Counted from the stretch's first letter, positions 45,083 to 54,515 are shown. The stretch: 64,000 bases of DNA from Pelagibacteraceae bacterium (GCA_018402735.1 JAGYIF010000002.1:310001-374000), one strand, 5' to 3'. A program made the numbers and translations. The notes: generated by a model not told the origin, from the sequence alone.

Positions 45083-46090
45083 ATGAGTACATTAATTAAG
45101 AAATCTTTGAAAAATGAAAATCCTATCTGGTTAATGAGACAAGCTGGTCGTTATTTACCGGAATATCAAAAAGTAAGAAAAAAACAAAAAGATTTTATTA
45201 AATTTTGCCTAAATACAGATGCAGCAACCAAAGTTACTTTACAACCTATTAAAAGATATAATCTTGATGCTGCAATTATATTTTCAGATATTTTAATAAT
45301 TCCATATGCATTAGGACAAGAAGTTAAGTTTAAAGAAAGCGCAGGTCCAATTCTTGGAAAACCAAATCTAAAACAGTTCCAGCAAATAAAGATAAAAAAT
45401 TTTATAAAAAAAATAGAAAATGTTTACAAAATAATAAAAAAAACAAGGAAAAAATTAAATAAAGAAAAATCCTTAATTGGATTTGCAGGATCACCATGGA
45501 CTATTTTGGTTTATGTATTGAACCGAAAGTCACCTAAAAAAATAAATATTTATGAAAAAATAATAAAAAACAATCAAAGCAAACAATTTCTAAAAATTAT
45601 AGAAAAATTTATCTTCATTCACATTGAACAACAAATAAAAGCAGGAGCTGATACAATTCAGCTATTTGATAGTTGGGCTGGACTGCTAAAAAAAAAAGAT
45701 TTAAATTATTTTTGTTTTCAGCCAACAAAAAGAATAATAACAAAAATTAAAAACAAATATCCCCACATCCCTATTATATGCTTTCCCAAAGGAATAAAAG
45801 AATCAATCAGAGAATTTTGTAGCATTGTAAAACCAAATGTCTTGAGCATAGATTCAAAAATAAACCCAAATTTTATACTTAAAAAAATAAACCCAAATAT
45901 AATTATCCAAGGCGGGATGGATCCTGTTTTTTTATTTAAAAAAAAATCCCAAATGCAAAAAAAAATAAAATTTTACCTAAATAAGTTTAAAAATAGAGCT
46001 TACATTTTTAACTTGGGGCACGGTGTGCCAAAAGAGACAAGTCCCAGCACTATTCAAAACCTAGTTAACACTGTAAGAAATTTCAAATGA
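45083..46090 (+). CDS. hemE: Uroporphyrinogen decarboxylase
   Basis: A 335-residue heme-pathway enzyme making coproporphyrinogen III. The N-terminal signature PIWLMRQAGRYLPEYQKVR (residues 14-32) with the two substrate arginines is intact. GFAGSPWTILVYVL near 133, QLFDSWAGLL near 193 and GHGVPKETSP near 313 are also intact. The gene is unusually A-rich; I counted 7 G/C in the 60 bases 45541-45600, and lysine is over-represented. No Shine-Dalgarno is visible and a -10-like TATAAT lies 15 nt before the ATG, so the mRNA may be nearly leaderless. It overlaps hemH by 4 nt. Confidence 0.97.
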   Translation: MSTLIKKSLKNENPIWLMRQAGRYLPEYQKVRKKQKDFIKFCLNTDAATKVTLQPIKRYNLDAAIIFSDILIIPYALGQEVKFKESAGPILGKPNLKQFQQIKIKNFIKKIENVYKIIKKTRKKLNKEKSLIGFAGSPWTILVYVLNRKSPKKINIYEKIIKNNQSKQFLKIIEKFIFIHIEQQIKAGADTIQLFDSWAGLLKKKDLNYFCFQPTKRIITKIKNKYPHIPIICFPKGIKESIREFCSIVKPNVLSIDSKINPNFILKKINPNIIIQGGMDPVFLFKKKSQMQKKIKFYLNKFKNRAYIFNLGHGVPKETSPSTIQNLVNTVRNFK

Positions 46091-47103
46091 ACGACATTTT
46101 AAAAGCAATTAACCATCCACCCGTAAAGTATGGAAAAACCGGGATTTTAATTGTCAACTTAGGAACCCCAGATAGCACAAGTTGGTGGGATATTAGAAGA
46201 TATTTGAAAGAGTTTTTATCAGACAGAAGAGTAATAGAAACGAATCCAATTTTGTGGAGCATTATTCTAAACCTAATTATTTTAAATTTTAGACCACATA
46301 AAACGGCCAGGGCTTATAAAAAAATTTGGATGAAAGATACAAATGAGTCTCCGCTTCGTTTTTACACAAGATCACAAGCCGAAAAACTTTCAATAAAACT
46401 TAAATCTCACCCTAACCTAATTATTGATTATGCCATGAGATATGGCAATCCAAGTATTAAATCAAAACTAGATTCTTTGCACAAAGAAGGTTGTGAAAAA
46501 TTAATTATTCTACCATTGTACCCACAGTACGCAGCAGCAACTACTGCGACTGTCTGTGATGAGGTATACAGAGTTTTAATGAAAATGCGTTGGCAGCCAA
46601 GTTTGCAAATCATCCCACATTATGAATCGGAACCATTATATATTGATGCTCTTGTGAATAGTATTAACAATCACTTGAAAAAAATTGATTGGGTTCCAGA
46701 TGTAATTCTTTCTTCTTTCCATGGAATACCAAAAAAATATTTTGATAAAGGAGACCCATACCAATGTTATTGTCACAAAACAAATCGTTTAATGAAAGAA
46801 AAATTTGGTAATTCAATACCTGTTGAAATTTCATTTCAATCTAGATTTGGACCGGCAGAGTGGCTGCGCCCGTACACAGACAAGACTTTAAAACGATTAG
46901 CTGAAGAAGGAAAATCAAATGTATTAATGATCTGTCCAGGATTTTCCTCAGATTGTGTAGAGACGCTAGAAGAAATTGAAATGGAAGGGCAAGAGACCTT
47001 CAAAGAAAGTGGTGGTAAAAATTTCTCGATGGTTCCCTGTTTAAATGATAATGAAGATCATATAAATCTTTTAGAATATCTTGTAAAAAAACATCTAGTG
47101 TAA
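46087..47103 (+). CDS. hemH: Ferrochelatase
   Basis: A 338-residue enzyme inserting iron into protoporphyrin IX. GILIVNLGTPDSTSWWDIRRYL is near the N-terminus; the catalytic His is in LSSFHGIPKKYFDKGDPYQ near 212, followed by CYCHKTNRLM; the conserved Glu lies in DCVETLEEIEMEG near 290. The start overlaps the hemE stop as ATGA. hemE-hemH-hemJ therefore covers three late heme steps. Confidence 0.97.
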   Translation: MNDILKAINHPPVKYGKTGILIVNLGTPDSTSWWDIRRYLKEFLSDRRVIETNPILWSIILNLIILNFRPHKTARAYKKIWMKDTNESPLRFYTRSQAEKLSIKLKSHPNLIIDYAMRYGNPSIKSKLDSLHKEGCEKLIILPLYPQYAAATTATVCDEVYRVLMKMRWQPSLQIIPHYESEPLYIDALVNSINNHLKKIDWVPDVILSSFHGIPKKYFDKGDPYQCYCHKTNRLMKEKFGNSIPVEISFQSRFGPAEWLRPYTDKTLKRLAEEGKSNVLMICPGFSSDCVETLEEIEMEGQETFKESGGKNFSMVPCLNDNEDHINLLEYLVKKHLV

Positions 47104-47106
47104 TTT

Positions 47107-47544
47107 ATGAATACCTATTTATTACTTAAATCTGTACACATTATATCAACCATCGCATGGATGGCTGGATTGTTATATTTGCCTAGAATTTATGTTTATC
47201 ACTGTCAAACAACACACGGCTCCGAAGCCCACGACAAATTTGTTACCATGGAATATCGTTTACTAAAATATATTATGAACCCAGCAATGATTTTGTCTTG
47301 GATTTTTGGAATTGGGTTGTTGCTAGTTTTAGGACATGAAGTTTCTATGCAGTTTTGGGTCCAGGCAAAACTAGTTTTGGTGTTATTGTTATCTGGATAT
47401 CATGGGTTTCTTGGAGTTTGCAGAAAGAAATTTATCACCAACACAAACACAAGATCTGAAAATTTTTATCGCTGGATGAATGAAGTTCCAACCGTACTAT
47501 TGATTATTATTGTTTTTTTAGTTGTTTTTAAACCGTTATTGTAA
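47107..47544 (+). CDS. hemJ: Protoporphyrinogen oxidase HemJ
   Basis: A 145-residue four-helix membrane protein. LLLKSVHIISTIAWMAGLLYLPRIYVYH carries the conserved His of the HemJ signature, and YRLLKYIMNPAMILSWIFGIGLLL the Lys. Its place right after hemH fits the missing protoporphyrinogen oxidation step between hemE and hemH. It is followed by rho after 64 nt. Confidence 0.95.
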   Translation: MNTYLLLKSVHIISTIAWMAGLLYLPRIYVYHCQTTHGSEAHDKFVTMEYRLLKYIMNPAMILSWIFGIGLLLVLGHEVSMQFWVQAKLVLVLLLSGYHGFLGVCRKKFITNTNTRSENFYRWMNEVPTVLLIIIVFLVVFKPLL

Positions 47545-47608
47545 GCTTGCCAAACTAGTAACATCCATTATATAATAATTTCATAAGTCAAAATAAGTTT
47601 CCTACAAA

Positions 47609-48877
47609 ATGAATCTCCAAGAACTCAAAGACAAGTCACCAGCTGATTTAATATTAGAAGCAGAAAAGCTTGGTATTGAAAATCCAAGCACTATGCGTAA
47701 GCAAGAAATTCTTTTTGCTATACTTAAAAAATTTGCAGACAAGAATGAGCAAATTACAGGAAGTGGAGTTTTAGAAACGTTGCAAGATGGCTTTGGTTTT
47801 CTAAGAGCTATGGAATCAAATTATTTACCAGGACCAGATGATATTTATGTTAGTCCAAGTCAAATCAAGAGATTTGGTTTAAGAAAAGGCGATACGGTTG
47901 AAGGAGAAATTAGAGCTCCCAAAGAACAAGAGAGATATTTTGCACTTTTAAAAGTAAATAAAATTAATTTTGAAGACCCAGAAAAAACAAAGAATAAAAT
48001 AAATTTTGATAACTTAACGCCGTTATATCCTCAAGAAAGACTAAAGCTAGAAGTGGAGACTACTAAAATTGAAAAAAAAGCAGATGTAACAACAAGATTA
48101 ATAGATTTAATAGCACCGATTGGAAAGGGACAAAGATCACTGATTGTGTCACCTCCAAGAACAGGAAAAACAGTGGTATTACAAAATATTGCCCACGCTA
48201 TTACAACAAATCATCCAGAAGTATATTTGATCGTTTTATTAATTGATGAACGTCCCGAAGAAGTGACAGACATGCAAAGGTCAGTTAGAGGAGAGGTGAT
48301 TAGTTCAACATTTGATGAACCAGCTATGAGACACGTTCAAGTAGCCGAAATGGTTATTGAAAAAGCAAAACGATTAGCTGAACACAAAAAGGATGTTGTT
48401 ATCTTATTAGACTCTATTACCAGATTAGGACGAGCTTACAACGCAGTAGTACCAAGTTCAGGAAAAGTACTAACCGGAGGTGTTGATGCCAATGCTTTAC
48501 AAAGACCAAAAAGATTTTTTGGTGCTGCAAGAAATATTGAGGAGGGTGGTTCTTTAACAATTATATCAACTGCTTTAATTGAAACAGGATCAAGAATGGA
48601 CGAAGTTATTTTTGAAGAATTTAAAGGAACAGGTAATTCAGAAGTTATTATGGACAGAAAAGTGGCTGATAAAAGAATTTATCCTGCAATTGATATTACC
48701 AAGTCAGGAACCAGAAAAGAAGAATTGTTATTCACCAAAGATGAATTACAAAAAATGAATGTACTTAGAAGAATTATAAATCCGATGGGGACAATGGATG
48801 CTGTTGAATTTATGATAGGCAAATTGAGAGAGACAAAAAATAATGCAGAATTTTTTGACTCGATGAATAAGTCATAG
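47609..48877 (+). CDS. rho: Transcription termination factor Rho
   Basis: A 422-residue hexameric RNA helicase. The N-terminal helical hub ([32 protein letters not shown]-like region) is followed by the cold-shock-like primary RNA-binding domain (about 50-125, [22 protein letters not shown]). Walker A is [14 protein letters not shown] near 178, Walker [18 protein letters not shown] near 262, and the Q-loop region [12 protein letters not shown] near 282. No large N-terminal insertion is present. hemJ-rho adjacency is common in alphaproteobacteria. Confidence 0.98.
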   Translation: MNLQELKDKSPADLILEAEKLGIENPSTMRKQEILFAILKKFADKNEQITGSGVLETLQDGFGFLRAMESNYLPGPDDIYVSPSQIKRFGLRKGDTVEGEIRAPKEQERYFALLKVNKINFEDPEKTKNKINFDNLTPLYPQERLKLEVETTKIEKKADVTTRLIDLIAPIGKGQRSLIVSPPRTGKTVVLQNIAHAITTNHPEVYLIVLLIDERPEEVTDMQRSVRGEVISSTFDEPAMRHVQVAEMVIEKAKRLAEHKKDVVILLDSITRLGRAYNAVVPSSGKVLTGGVDANALQRPKRFFGAARNIEEGGSLTIISTALIETGSRMDEVIFEEFKGTGNSEVIMDRKVADKRIYPAIDITKSGTRKEELLFTKDELQKMNVLRRIINPMGTMDAVEFMIGKLRETKNNAEFFDSMNKS

Positions 48878-48878
48878 A

Positions 48879-49052
48879 TTAGTCTTTGATTTTTCTTGCT
48901 TCTTCGGGAAGCATAATGGGAATTCCATCTTTTACAGGATAAGCAAGACCAGATTTTTTAGCTATCAATTCATTTGCATCTTTATCGTAAATTAATTTTT
49001 CCTTTGAAAGAGGGCAAACTAACATTGAAATTAGTTCTTGCTTAAGGTTCAT
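48879..49052 (-). CDS. Trm112-family small protein (UPF0434/YcaR-like)
   Basis: From ATG at 49052 to TAA at 48879, 57 residues are encoded. The pattern ISMLVCPLSKEKLIYD, ELIAKKSGLAYPVKDGIPIM and a LPEEAR end is the typical bacterial Trm112 fold (methyltransferase-activator-like). Only one cysteine remains (Cys13), so zinc binding is doubtful. It begins next to the LON-domain gene stop on the same strand and converges on rho. Confidence 0.9.
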   Translation of the reverse strand: MNLKQELISMLVCPLSKEKLIYDKDANELIAKKSGLAYPVKDGIPIMLPEEARKIKD

Positions 49053-49727
49053 TTAATGAATTTTTCTCTGTGTGTCGGTGGTATTGCCGAGAATATAAAA
49101 ATTAATAATTTGATTTAAAATGTCGTTTCTTTCTTGAATAGAAGTTGTTTCGAGCAAACGTTGTTTCTCGCCTACTGTAAATGGACAAATCATAGCTAGA
49201 GAATTAATTAATTGGCTTGGCTCAACCTTTTCCACGATGCTCCAGTCCGTAGATAATTGAAACATTCTGAAAAATTTTTTTGATTTATCTATGAGTTCTA
49301 GAACCTCAGTTTGAGCTATGACTTTTTCATTTTTTTTTTCATTTTTAAAATCTTGTTCATAGTCTAAATAAGAAACTTTAAATGTACGGTATAGCTTGTC
49401 GGTTTCTAGTTCTTTAATAACCTTAAACCTAGTTATTCCTTCAAGGTTAACTAAATATCTTCCGTCAGGTGTTTGATTGTGTTTGCTTATAACACCAAGA
49501 CAACCTACATTAAAAATAGTCGGTTTGTACGTGTCTGATGTTTGAACATTAGGCTGTGCAATTCCAACAAATTTATTTTGTGAAAGAGCATCCTCGATCA
49601 TCTGTTTATATCTTGGTTCAAAAATATTAAGAGGCAAGATAGTATCAGGAAAAAATATTGCATTGGACAAAGGAAATACAGGAATTTCCTCAGGCATATT
49701 TTGTAAGTTAATTTTTTTGTTATTCAT
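49053..49727 (-). CDS. LON substrate-binding-domain protein
   Basis: A 224-residue protein matching only the N-terminal domain of Lon protease: IPVFPLSNAIFFPDTILPLNIFEPRYKQMIEDAL near residues 14-47 and GCLGVISKHNQTPDGRYLVNLEG near 86. There is no ATPase or protease domain, so it is one of the free-standing LON-domain proteins common in alphaproteobacteria; the function is unknown. It is directly followed by the Trm112-like gene. Confidence 0.92.
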   Translation of the reverse strand: MNNKKINLQNMPEEIPVFPLSNAIFFPDTILPLNIFEPRYKQMIEDALSQNKFVGIAQPNVQTSDTYKPTIFNVGCLGVISKHNQTPDGRYLVNLEGITRFKVIKELETDKLYRTFKVSYLDYEQDFKNEKKNEKVIAQTEVLELIDKSKKFFRMFQLSTDWSIVEKVEPSQLINSLAMICPFTVGEKQRLLETTSIQERNDILNQIINFYILGNTTDTQRKIH

Positions 49728-49739
49728 TTAAAATTTGTA

Positions 49740-49768
49740 TTGAAAATATATATTATAAATAATACTTT
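49740..49768 (+). promoter_or_regulatory. Possible sigma-70-type promoter for tRNA-Gly
   Basis: TTGAAA (49740-49745) and TACTTT (49763-49768) with a 17-nt spacer lie 15 nt before the tRNA. The -35 is good and the -10 is weak (4/6); in A/T-rich DNA this is only suggestive. Confidence 0.35.
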
Positions 49769-49783
49769 AAATACTAATTACAA

Positions 49784-49858
49784 GCGGGTGTAGCTCAGTG
49801 GTAGAGCGAATCGTTGCCAACGATTAGGTCGTGGGTTCAATTCCCTTCACCCGCTCCA
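49784..49858 (+). tRNA. tRNA-Gly(GCC)
   Basis: A full cloverleaf: acceptor GCGGGTG/CACCCGC, D arm GCTC-AGTGGTA-GAGC, anticodon arm AATCG-TTGCCAA-CGATT with anticodon GCC, T loop TTCAATT, discriminator T and encoded CCA at 49856-49858. The T stem GTGGG/CCCTT has a U-U mismatch at 50-64 and a G-U at its base. The only RNA gene found in this window. Confidence 0.97.
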
Positions 49859-49864
49859 ATTATT

Positions 49865-50206
49865 ATGACAAATTTACACAAAAAAAAATGTATTGCCTGT
49901 AGTGGAGACATGCCTTCTTTAAAAGAAGAAGAAATTCAAAAGTTAAACTCTGAATTAAATCAATGGATTATAGTAAAAAATCAGGACGGAATTAAAACAC
50001 TCACCAAATATTTAAAATTTAAAAATTTTGAACAGAGTCTTGATTTTATAAACAAACTATCTGCTATTGCAGAACAAGAAGGACATCATCCAGATCTTTC
50101 TTTTGGATGGGGTTATGCAAACGTCACAATCTTTACCCATGCAGTTAAAGGCTTGACTGAAAGTGATTTTATACTCGCTGCTAAAATAGACCAGATTAGT
50201 GTTTGA
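49865..50206 (+). CDS. phhB: Pterin-4a-carbinolamine dehydratase (PCD/DCoH)
   Basis: A 113-residue PCD-fold protein. FEQSLDFINKLSAIAEQEGHHPDLSFGWGYANVTIFTHAVKGLT carries the active-site HHPD and the later His. The N-terminal KKKCIACSGDMP segment is common in bacterial members. The ATG at 49865 is the right start; the open frame continues upstream through the tRNA, but that is an artefact. The enzyme recycles pterins; with no phenylalanine hydroxylase seen here, the substrate (perhaps molybdopterin-related) is unclear. It converges on purH. Confidence 0.92.
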   Translation: MTNLHKKKCIACSGDMPSLKEEEIQKLNSELNQWIIVKNQDGIKTLTKYLKFKNFEQSLDFINKLSAIAEQEGHHPDLSFGWGYANVTIFTHAVKGLTESDFILAAKIDQISV

Positions 50207-51758
50207 AATTTCTTATTCCGGTAAATATCATTGAGATGCCGGCCTTATCAGCAGCATCAATAACTTCCTGATCTCTTACAGAGCCTCCAGGTTGGATTAT
50301 TGATTTTGCTCCTAGTTTTATTAATTCTTCCAGACCATCTGCAAAAGGAAAAAAAGCATCAGATGCAGCTCCACAATTATTTAACTGGTTAGCAAAAAAC
50401 TTTCTAGCATGGTCACAAGCAATTTCACACGAGCCCACACGACTAGTTTGGCCTGCTCCAATACCTAAAGTTTTGTTATCCTTGGTAATTACAATTGCAT
50501 TAGATTTCACATGCTTGCATATAAGGTTAGCAAACAGCAAATTTTCTACTTCTTTTTCTGTAGGTTTTTTTTTCGTCACTATTTGCAAATTATTTTTTTT
50601 AATTTGTTTTGAGTTCTCATCTTGCGCTAAAAACGTTTTTTGCAAAAAAGTTAAATGCTGAATATTATTTTTTTGTGGGTAGTTGTATTGCAATACTCTT
50701 AAATTTTTCTTTTGAGATAAAATCTGCAAAGCCTCCTTATCAATTTCTGGCACTAATATTACTTCATAAAACGTTTTTATGAGTTCTTCAGCCACATCTT
50801 GTCCAATGCCGTAGTTGAAGGCTACAACCCCACCAAAAGCACTTACAGGATCGCCGCTAAGAGCCTTTAAATAGGCGTTTTTCTTATTAGGGTCTACCGC
50901 ACAGCCACAAGGGTTGTTGTGCTTAATAATAGCGCAAATTTGGTCTTTTTGATCAAAATCAGTCACTAAATTATAGGCGTTATAACTATCTAGGTAATTA
51001 TTGTGGCTAAGTTCTTTTCCCTGAAGTTGTTTTAGTTCTGAAAAACCAGGTTGGGCATTTGGTATTTCATATACAGAGCTTTCTTGATGAGGATTTTCAC
51101 CATAACGTAATTTTGAAACAAGTTTTCCACCAATTGTTTTTTTCTCTGAGAATTTTTCCCCATTAATTTCACTCATCCAATTAGAAATCATAGCATCGTA
51201 ATAGGCGGTTTCATTAAATGTTTGGTTTGCCATTTTTGTTCTAAAATTCAGATCGGTTGATCCAGAATTATTATTCATAACGTCTATAAACTCTTTGTAG
51301 TATTTGGTTGAAGGAAGAACAGTAACGTGTTTAAAATTTTTTGCTGATGAGCGAAGCATAGAAGGTCCTCCGATATCAATATTTTCTATAAGAACTTCAT
51401 GGCTTGATTTTGGATCCAACATCTTCTCTTCAAACGGATATAGATTAACCACGAGTAAATTAATCTCCTGGATATTATTTTTTTCCATTGCAGCCGCATG
51501 ATTTTTTTTATCAATATCTCCTAATAAGCCGCCATGGATTTTGGGATGAAGTGTTTTAACTCGTCCATCCATAATTTCAGGAAAACCAGTGTAATTTGAT
51601 ATTTCAGTACAATCATAACCTTTATCTTTAATAAATTGATAAGTGCCACCGGTACTTATAATTTCAACATTAAATTGTTTAAGTGTTTGCAATAAATCTT
51701 CGAGGTTCGTTTTGTCGGAAACAGAAATAAGAGCTCTAGATATTTTTTTTAATGCCAT
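50196..51758 (-). CDS. purH: Bifunctional AICAR formyltransferase / IMP cyclohydrolase
   Basis: A 520-residue enzyme for the last two steps of IMP synthesis. The MGS-like IMP cyclohydrolase domain (about 1-190) shows ALISVSDKTNLEDLL, STGGTYQFIKDKG and DGRVKTLHPKIHGG. The AICAR transformylase domain has RYGENPHQESS near 220, IKHNNPCGCAV (catalytic Lys-His) near 258 and SDAFFPFADGLE near 464. I chose the ATG at 51758; a TTG 6 nt upstream would add two residues. It follows the heparinase-like gene leftward. Confidence 0.97.
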   Translation of the reverse strand: MALKKISRALISVSDKTNLEDLLQTLKQFNVEIISTGGTYQFIKDKGYDCTEISNYTGFPEIMDGRVKTLHPKIHGGLLGDIDKKNHAAAMEKNNIQEINLLVVNLYPFEEKMLDPKSSHEVLIENIDIGGPSMLRSSAKNFKHVTVLPSTKYYKEFIDVMNNNSGSTDLNFRTKMANQTFNETAYYDAMISNWMSEINGEKFSEKKTIGGKLVSKLRYGENPHQESSVYEIPNAQPGFSELKQLQGKELSHNNYLDSYNAYNLVTDFDQKDQICAIIKHNNPCGCAVDPNKKNAYLKALSGDPVSAFGGVVAFNYGIGQDVAEELIKTFYEVILVPEIDKEALQILSQKKNLRVLQYNYPQKNNIQHLTFLQKTFLAQDENSKQIKKNNLQIVTKKKPTEKEVENLLFANLICKHVKSNAIVITKDNKTLGIGAGQTSRVGSCEIACDHARKFFANQLNNCGAASDAFFPFADGLEELIKLGAKSIIQPGGSVRDQEVIDAADKAGISMIFTGIRNFKH

Positions 51759-51779
51759 TACCAAGTTAGTTATAAAGAA

Positions 51780-53423
51780 TTAATTGGTTTTTTCTATAGA
51801 CCACACAATTTTGTTTATTTCTTGTTTTAAAGTTCCCTCGACCACAATGCAGTTAGTTTCTTGGACTTTTGTGTGTTCTGCGAAGTATAAACTATTTTCT
51901 ATTTTAACATCTTGTTCAGAGCAGCGAAATTTCCAACCTTGATTTCTAACGCTAATAAGAATGTCGCCGCCATGGGTAGGTATTAATTTCGCATCTGGTA
52001 ATACGTGAAAACGAATTGCAAAATTTAAAAACGCATAATCATTTTTTTCTACAGTAAGCGTGTCTTCCCCGTGAACTAAATTTTCTTCACCATTCATAAC
52101 AAGAGCTCTTTGATGTAATGTTGAATATTTTGCAGCATAACCATTGTGTTTTGCAGTTAAACTTGCTGTAATTTTATTATTTGTAAATTCTTTATTAGTA
52201 ATCATAGCTTTTTGTAGCAATGTATTGCCGTAATATTTTCTCAGCACAGGATTTTTTTGAAAAATACATGAAGAAGTATCGTTGATTACAAGACAACTAT
52301 GAGCGGCTGTAGATTGGGCTATGTATGATAATTCCTTTGAAAAATTTTTGGCAGAACCGGTATTTGTTATTATTTTAATGCCATTATACAAAAGTTCAAA
52401 AGACAAACAGCCAGCTTGATAATTTTGTGCATAAGAATTTGATGGAGGATTATTAGCATCCATTAGTAATTCTAATTTTTTTATTTTACCAAATAAGAAG
52501 TCAGTATCATTAGCGTCAGAGGCAAATTTATATCCTTTAATTTTTAAAAAGTTTAAAAATTGTGAGCAGTCATAATGTTTAGAACCATTAAATAACGGAA
52601 TGGTATTATTAGAATATAATAACGAAGAAAAACATTTTCCCACTATTTCTATATGATCTTCAAGTGTTTCTGGAATTGCATTTTGCGATACTTTAAGACT
52701 TTCTTTAATTAGAATTAGATGATGCAAAAGCCAAAATTGGTCTTCAATATTTTTGCTTCGCACCAAACCTTTTTTATCTACAATTTCCTTAGTTTGTTCG
52801 TTTAGTTTTTTTAAAGATATTTCAAGAAGTTTTTTATATCCTTCAAAAGATGTGCTTACTAAAATCAGTGAAAAAATGGCTAAAATCCCATCTATTTTGC
52901 TTTGAATCAGGGATAAATTTTTAGATAAATGAATGGCTTGCTTTAAAATAATATTATTAATTCTTGTTCTAAAAATTAAATCTTCGTTACGAATAGTACT
53001 AGGTCCATTTGTAACCCAAAAAATAAGTCTATTAGAAATAATAGAAGGATCCCAGACTGAGGATTTATAATTAGAAAAACTAGTTAACCATTCTTCAATT
53101 ATAACTTTTACAAACTCTTTATCTTTTTTAATATCAATATAAGGTAACCAGGAAAATTTATGCAAATCATCTATTTTATTTGGATGCAAATTATTAATTT
53201 TCCAAAGATTCTTTTTAAATTTCTGAGCTAGTAAATAATTTTTGTTATCTTTGTCTTTAAGTTCACCTAAAATATAAATATTATGAATATCGTATATTCT
53301 CGATACAGGTTCGATTGTTAATGATTTATTGTAATATTTAGAGTTAAAATAAATAGCTCTTAATTGTTCTTTCACATATCGCCATAATGCAGTTAGCCAT
53401 AATTTTATAAAACCAACTTTCAT
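51780..53423 (-). CDS. Heparinase II/III-family protein
   Basis: A 547-residue protein. An N-terminal alpha/alpha-toroid half (about 40-310) is followed by a heparinase II/III C-terminal beta-sheet domain with IAQSTAAHSCLVINDTSSC near 390, the usual position of the conserved His. There is no signal peptide. The gene sits between rpe and purH, as in many alphaproteobacteria, where the family is linked to unknown cell-envelope functions rather than to uronic-acid catabolism. No polysaccharide uptake genes are nearby. Confidence 0.85.
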   Translation of the reverse strand: MKVGFIKLWLTALWRYVKEQLRAIYFNSKYYNKSLTIEPVSRIYDIHNIYILGELKDKDNKNYLLAQKFKKNLWKINNLHPNKIDDLHKFSWLPYIDIKKDKEFVKVIIEEWLTSFSNYKSSVWDPSIISNRLIFWVTNGPSTIRNEDLIFRTRINNIILKQAIHLSKNLSLIQSKIDGILAIFSLILVSTSFEGYKKLLEISLKKLNEQTKEIVDKKGLVRSKNIEDQFWLLHHLILIKESLKVSQNAIPETLEDHIEIVGKCFSSLLYSNNTIPLFNGSKHYDCSQFLNFLKIKGYKFASDANDTDFLFGKIKKLELLMDANNPPSNSYAQNYQAGCLSFELLYNGIKIITNTGSAKNFSKELSYIAQSTAAHSCLVINDTSSCIFQKNPVLRKYYGNTLLQKAMITNKEFTNNKITASLTAKHNGYAAKYSTLHQRALVMNGEENLVHGEDTLTVEKNDYAFLNFAIRFHVLPDAKLIPTHGGDILISVRNQGWKFRCSEQDVKIENSLYFAEHTKVQETNCIVVEGTLKQEINKIVWSIEKTN

Positions 53424-53431
53424 TTATCGAA

Positions 53432-54091
53432 TTAACAATTTCTTAATTTTTCAATATTGTCTTTTAGACTTTGCTTGCTATCGAACAAGGTTGTGCCAGA
53501 AACTAAAATATCCACACCTGCCTTTTTTGCCAATGCTGCTGTTTCAAAATTAATTCCTCCATCAATCTCAATGTCGATATTAAGCTGTTCTTTATCTATT
53601 TTTTTTCTTAATTCTTTCACTTTTGTTAATACTTCAGGCATAAATGCCTGACCACCAAACCCAGGTTGAACGCTCATAATTAATATTAAATCAATAAATG
53701 GGAGGGCCGGCAGTAATGCTTCAATATTAGTTTTAGGATTAAGTGAAACACCAGCTTTCTTTCCCAAAGATTTAATTAATTGTACGCTTTGAATTAGGTT
53801 ATCCGTTGCTTCTGGGTGAATGGTTATAATGTCAGCACCGGCATCAGAAAAATCCTTAATATACCTTTCAACAGGAGCTATCATTAAATGTACATCAAAA
53901 GGTATTGTAGAATATTTTCTTATTTTTTTTATGATGGGAGGCCCTAAAGTAATGTTGGGAACAAAGTGACCATCCATGACATCTACGTGGACCATATCAG
54001 CTCCTGATTGATTTAATTCCTCTAGAACTTCAGCCAAACGGCTGAAATCTGAAGCGAGAATGGAAGGTGCAATTTTAATAGATTTTGTCAT
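53432..54091 (-). CDS. rpe: Ribulose-phosphate 3-epimerase
   Basis: A 219-residue (beta/alpha)8 barrel. IAPSILASDFSRLAEVLEEL starts the barrel, MVHVDVMDGHFVPNITLGPP near 34 has the metal-binding His and Asp, HLMIAPVERYI has the next His, and MSVQPGFGGQAF near 139 is the phosphate/cap loop. The enzyme works in the non-oxidative pentose phosphate pathway. It is transcribed into the heparinase-like gene after 8 nt. Confidence 0.97.
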   Translation of the reverse strand: MTKSIKIAPSILASDFSRLAEVLEELNQSGADMVHVDVMDGHFVPNITLGPPIIKKIRKYSTIPFDVHLMIAPVERYIKDFSDAGADIITIHPEATDNLIQSVQLIKSLGKKAGVSLNPKTNIEALLPALPFIDLILIMSVQPGFGGQAFMPEVLTKVKELRKKIDKEQLNIDIEIDGGINFETAALAKKAGVDILVSGTTLFDSKQSLKDNIEKLRNC

Positions 54092-54167
54092 TTATTTAGT
54101 CAATTACTTATAATCTTAATAAAGAAAAAGACAAAAAAAATTCGCGAAAGTGGAGTCTGTGTATTAT

Positions 54168-54515
54168 TTATTTTGTTTTAGAAAAAAGCTGAATTAGCGA
54201 CTGGGTGATTTCACTTTCTAATGGAAAAGAAAGCATGCCCATGACTGAGTATCCTAGGGCATAGGGCATAAAGTAGAATCGAAACATATAAAAAAACCAG
54301 GCGACGTAAAGAGGAACTAGGGGTCCAATTAAAAAACTTGGAGTGATTATTTTAAAAAATGAAATGACAGGATTAGTAAATTTAACAAATACTTTCATGA
54401 AGAAAAATTCTGAATCTTCTTTTTGAAAGATGTTCATTGCCGATCTGCCAATCAGCGTCCACATTATAATTCCCAATATGTAATCTAAAAAAAGGATATA
54501 GGCCGGAATTGGCAT
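54168..54515 (-). CDS. Small integral membrane protein (YggT-like layout)
   Basis: A 115-residue protein with two or three membrane segments: IPAYILFLDYILGIIMWTLIG at the N-terminus and SFLIGPLVPLYVAWFFYMFRFYF in the middle. A pair of hydrophobic hairpins joined by a FVKFTNPVISFFKIITPSF segment recalls YggT proteins, but their full proline/arginine motif is absent. It follows the symporter gene and its GC-rich hairpin. Function is unknown. Confidence 0.75.
   Translation of the reverse strand: MPIPAYILFLDYILGIIMWTLIGRSAMNIFQKEDSEFFFMKVFVKFTNPVISFFKIITPSFLIGPLVPLYVAWFFYMFRFYFMPYALGYSVMGMLSFPLESEITQSLIQLFSKTK

Noticed and set aside
49814-49864. Upstream extension of the PCD reading frame through the tRNA gene
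   Set aside because: The extra residues (MPTIRSWVQFPSPAP) are translated tRNA, a known annotation artefact; the ATG at 49865 fits the family.
54141-54148. TTCGCGAA palindrome next to an A8 run between rpe and the small membrane protein gene
   Set aside because: With no loop it cannot form a stable hairpin, so it is not a terminator; an operator cannot be excluded but nothing supports it.
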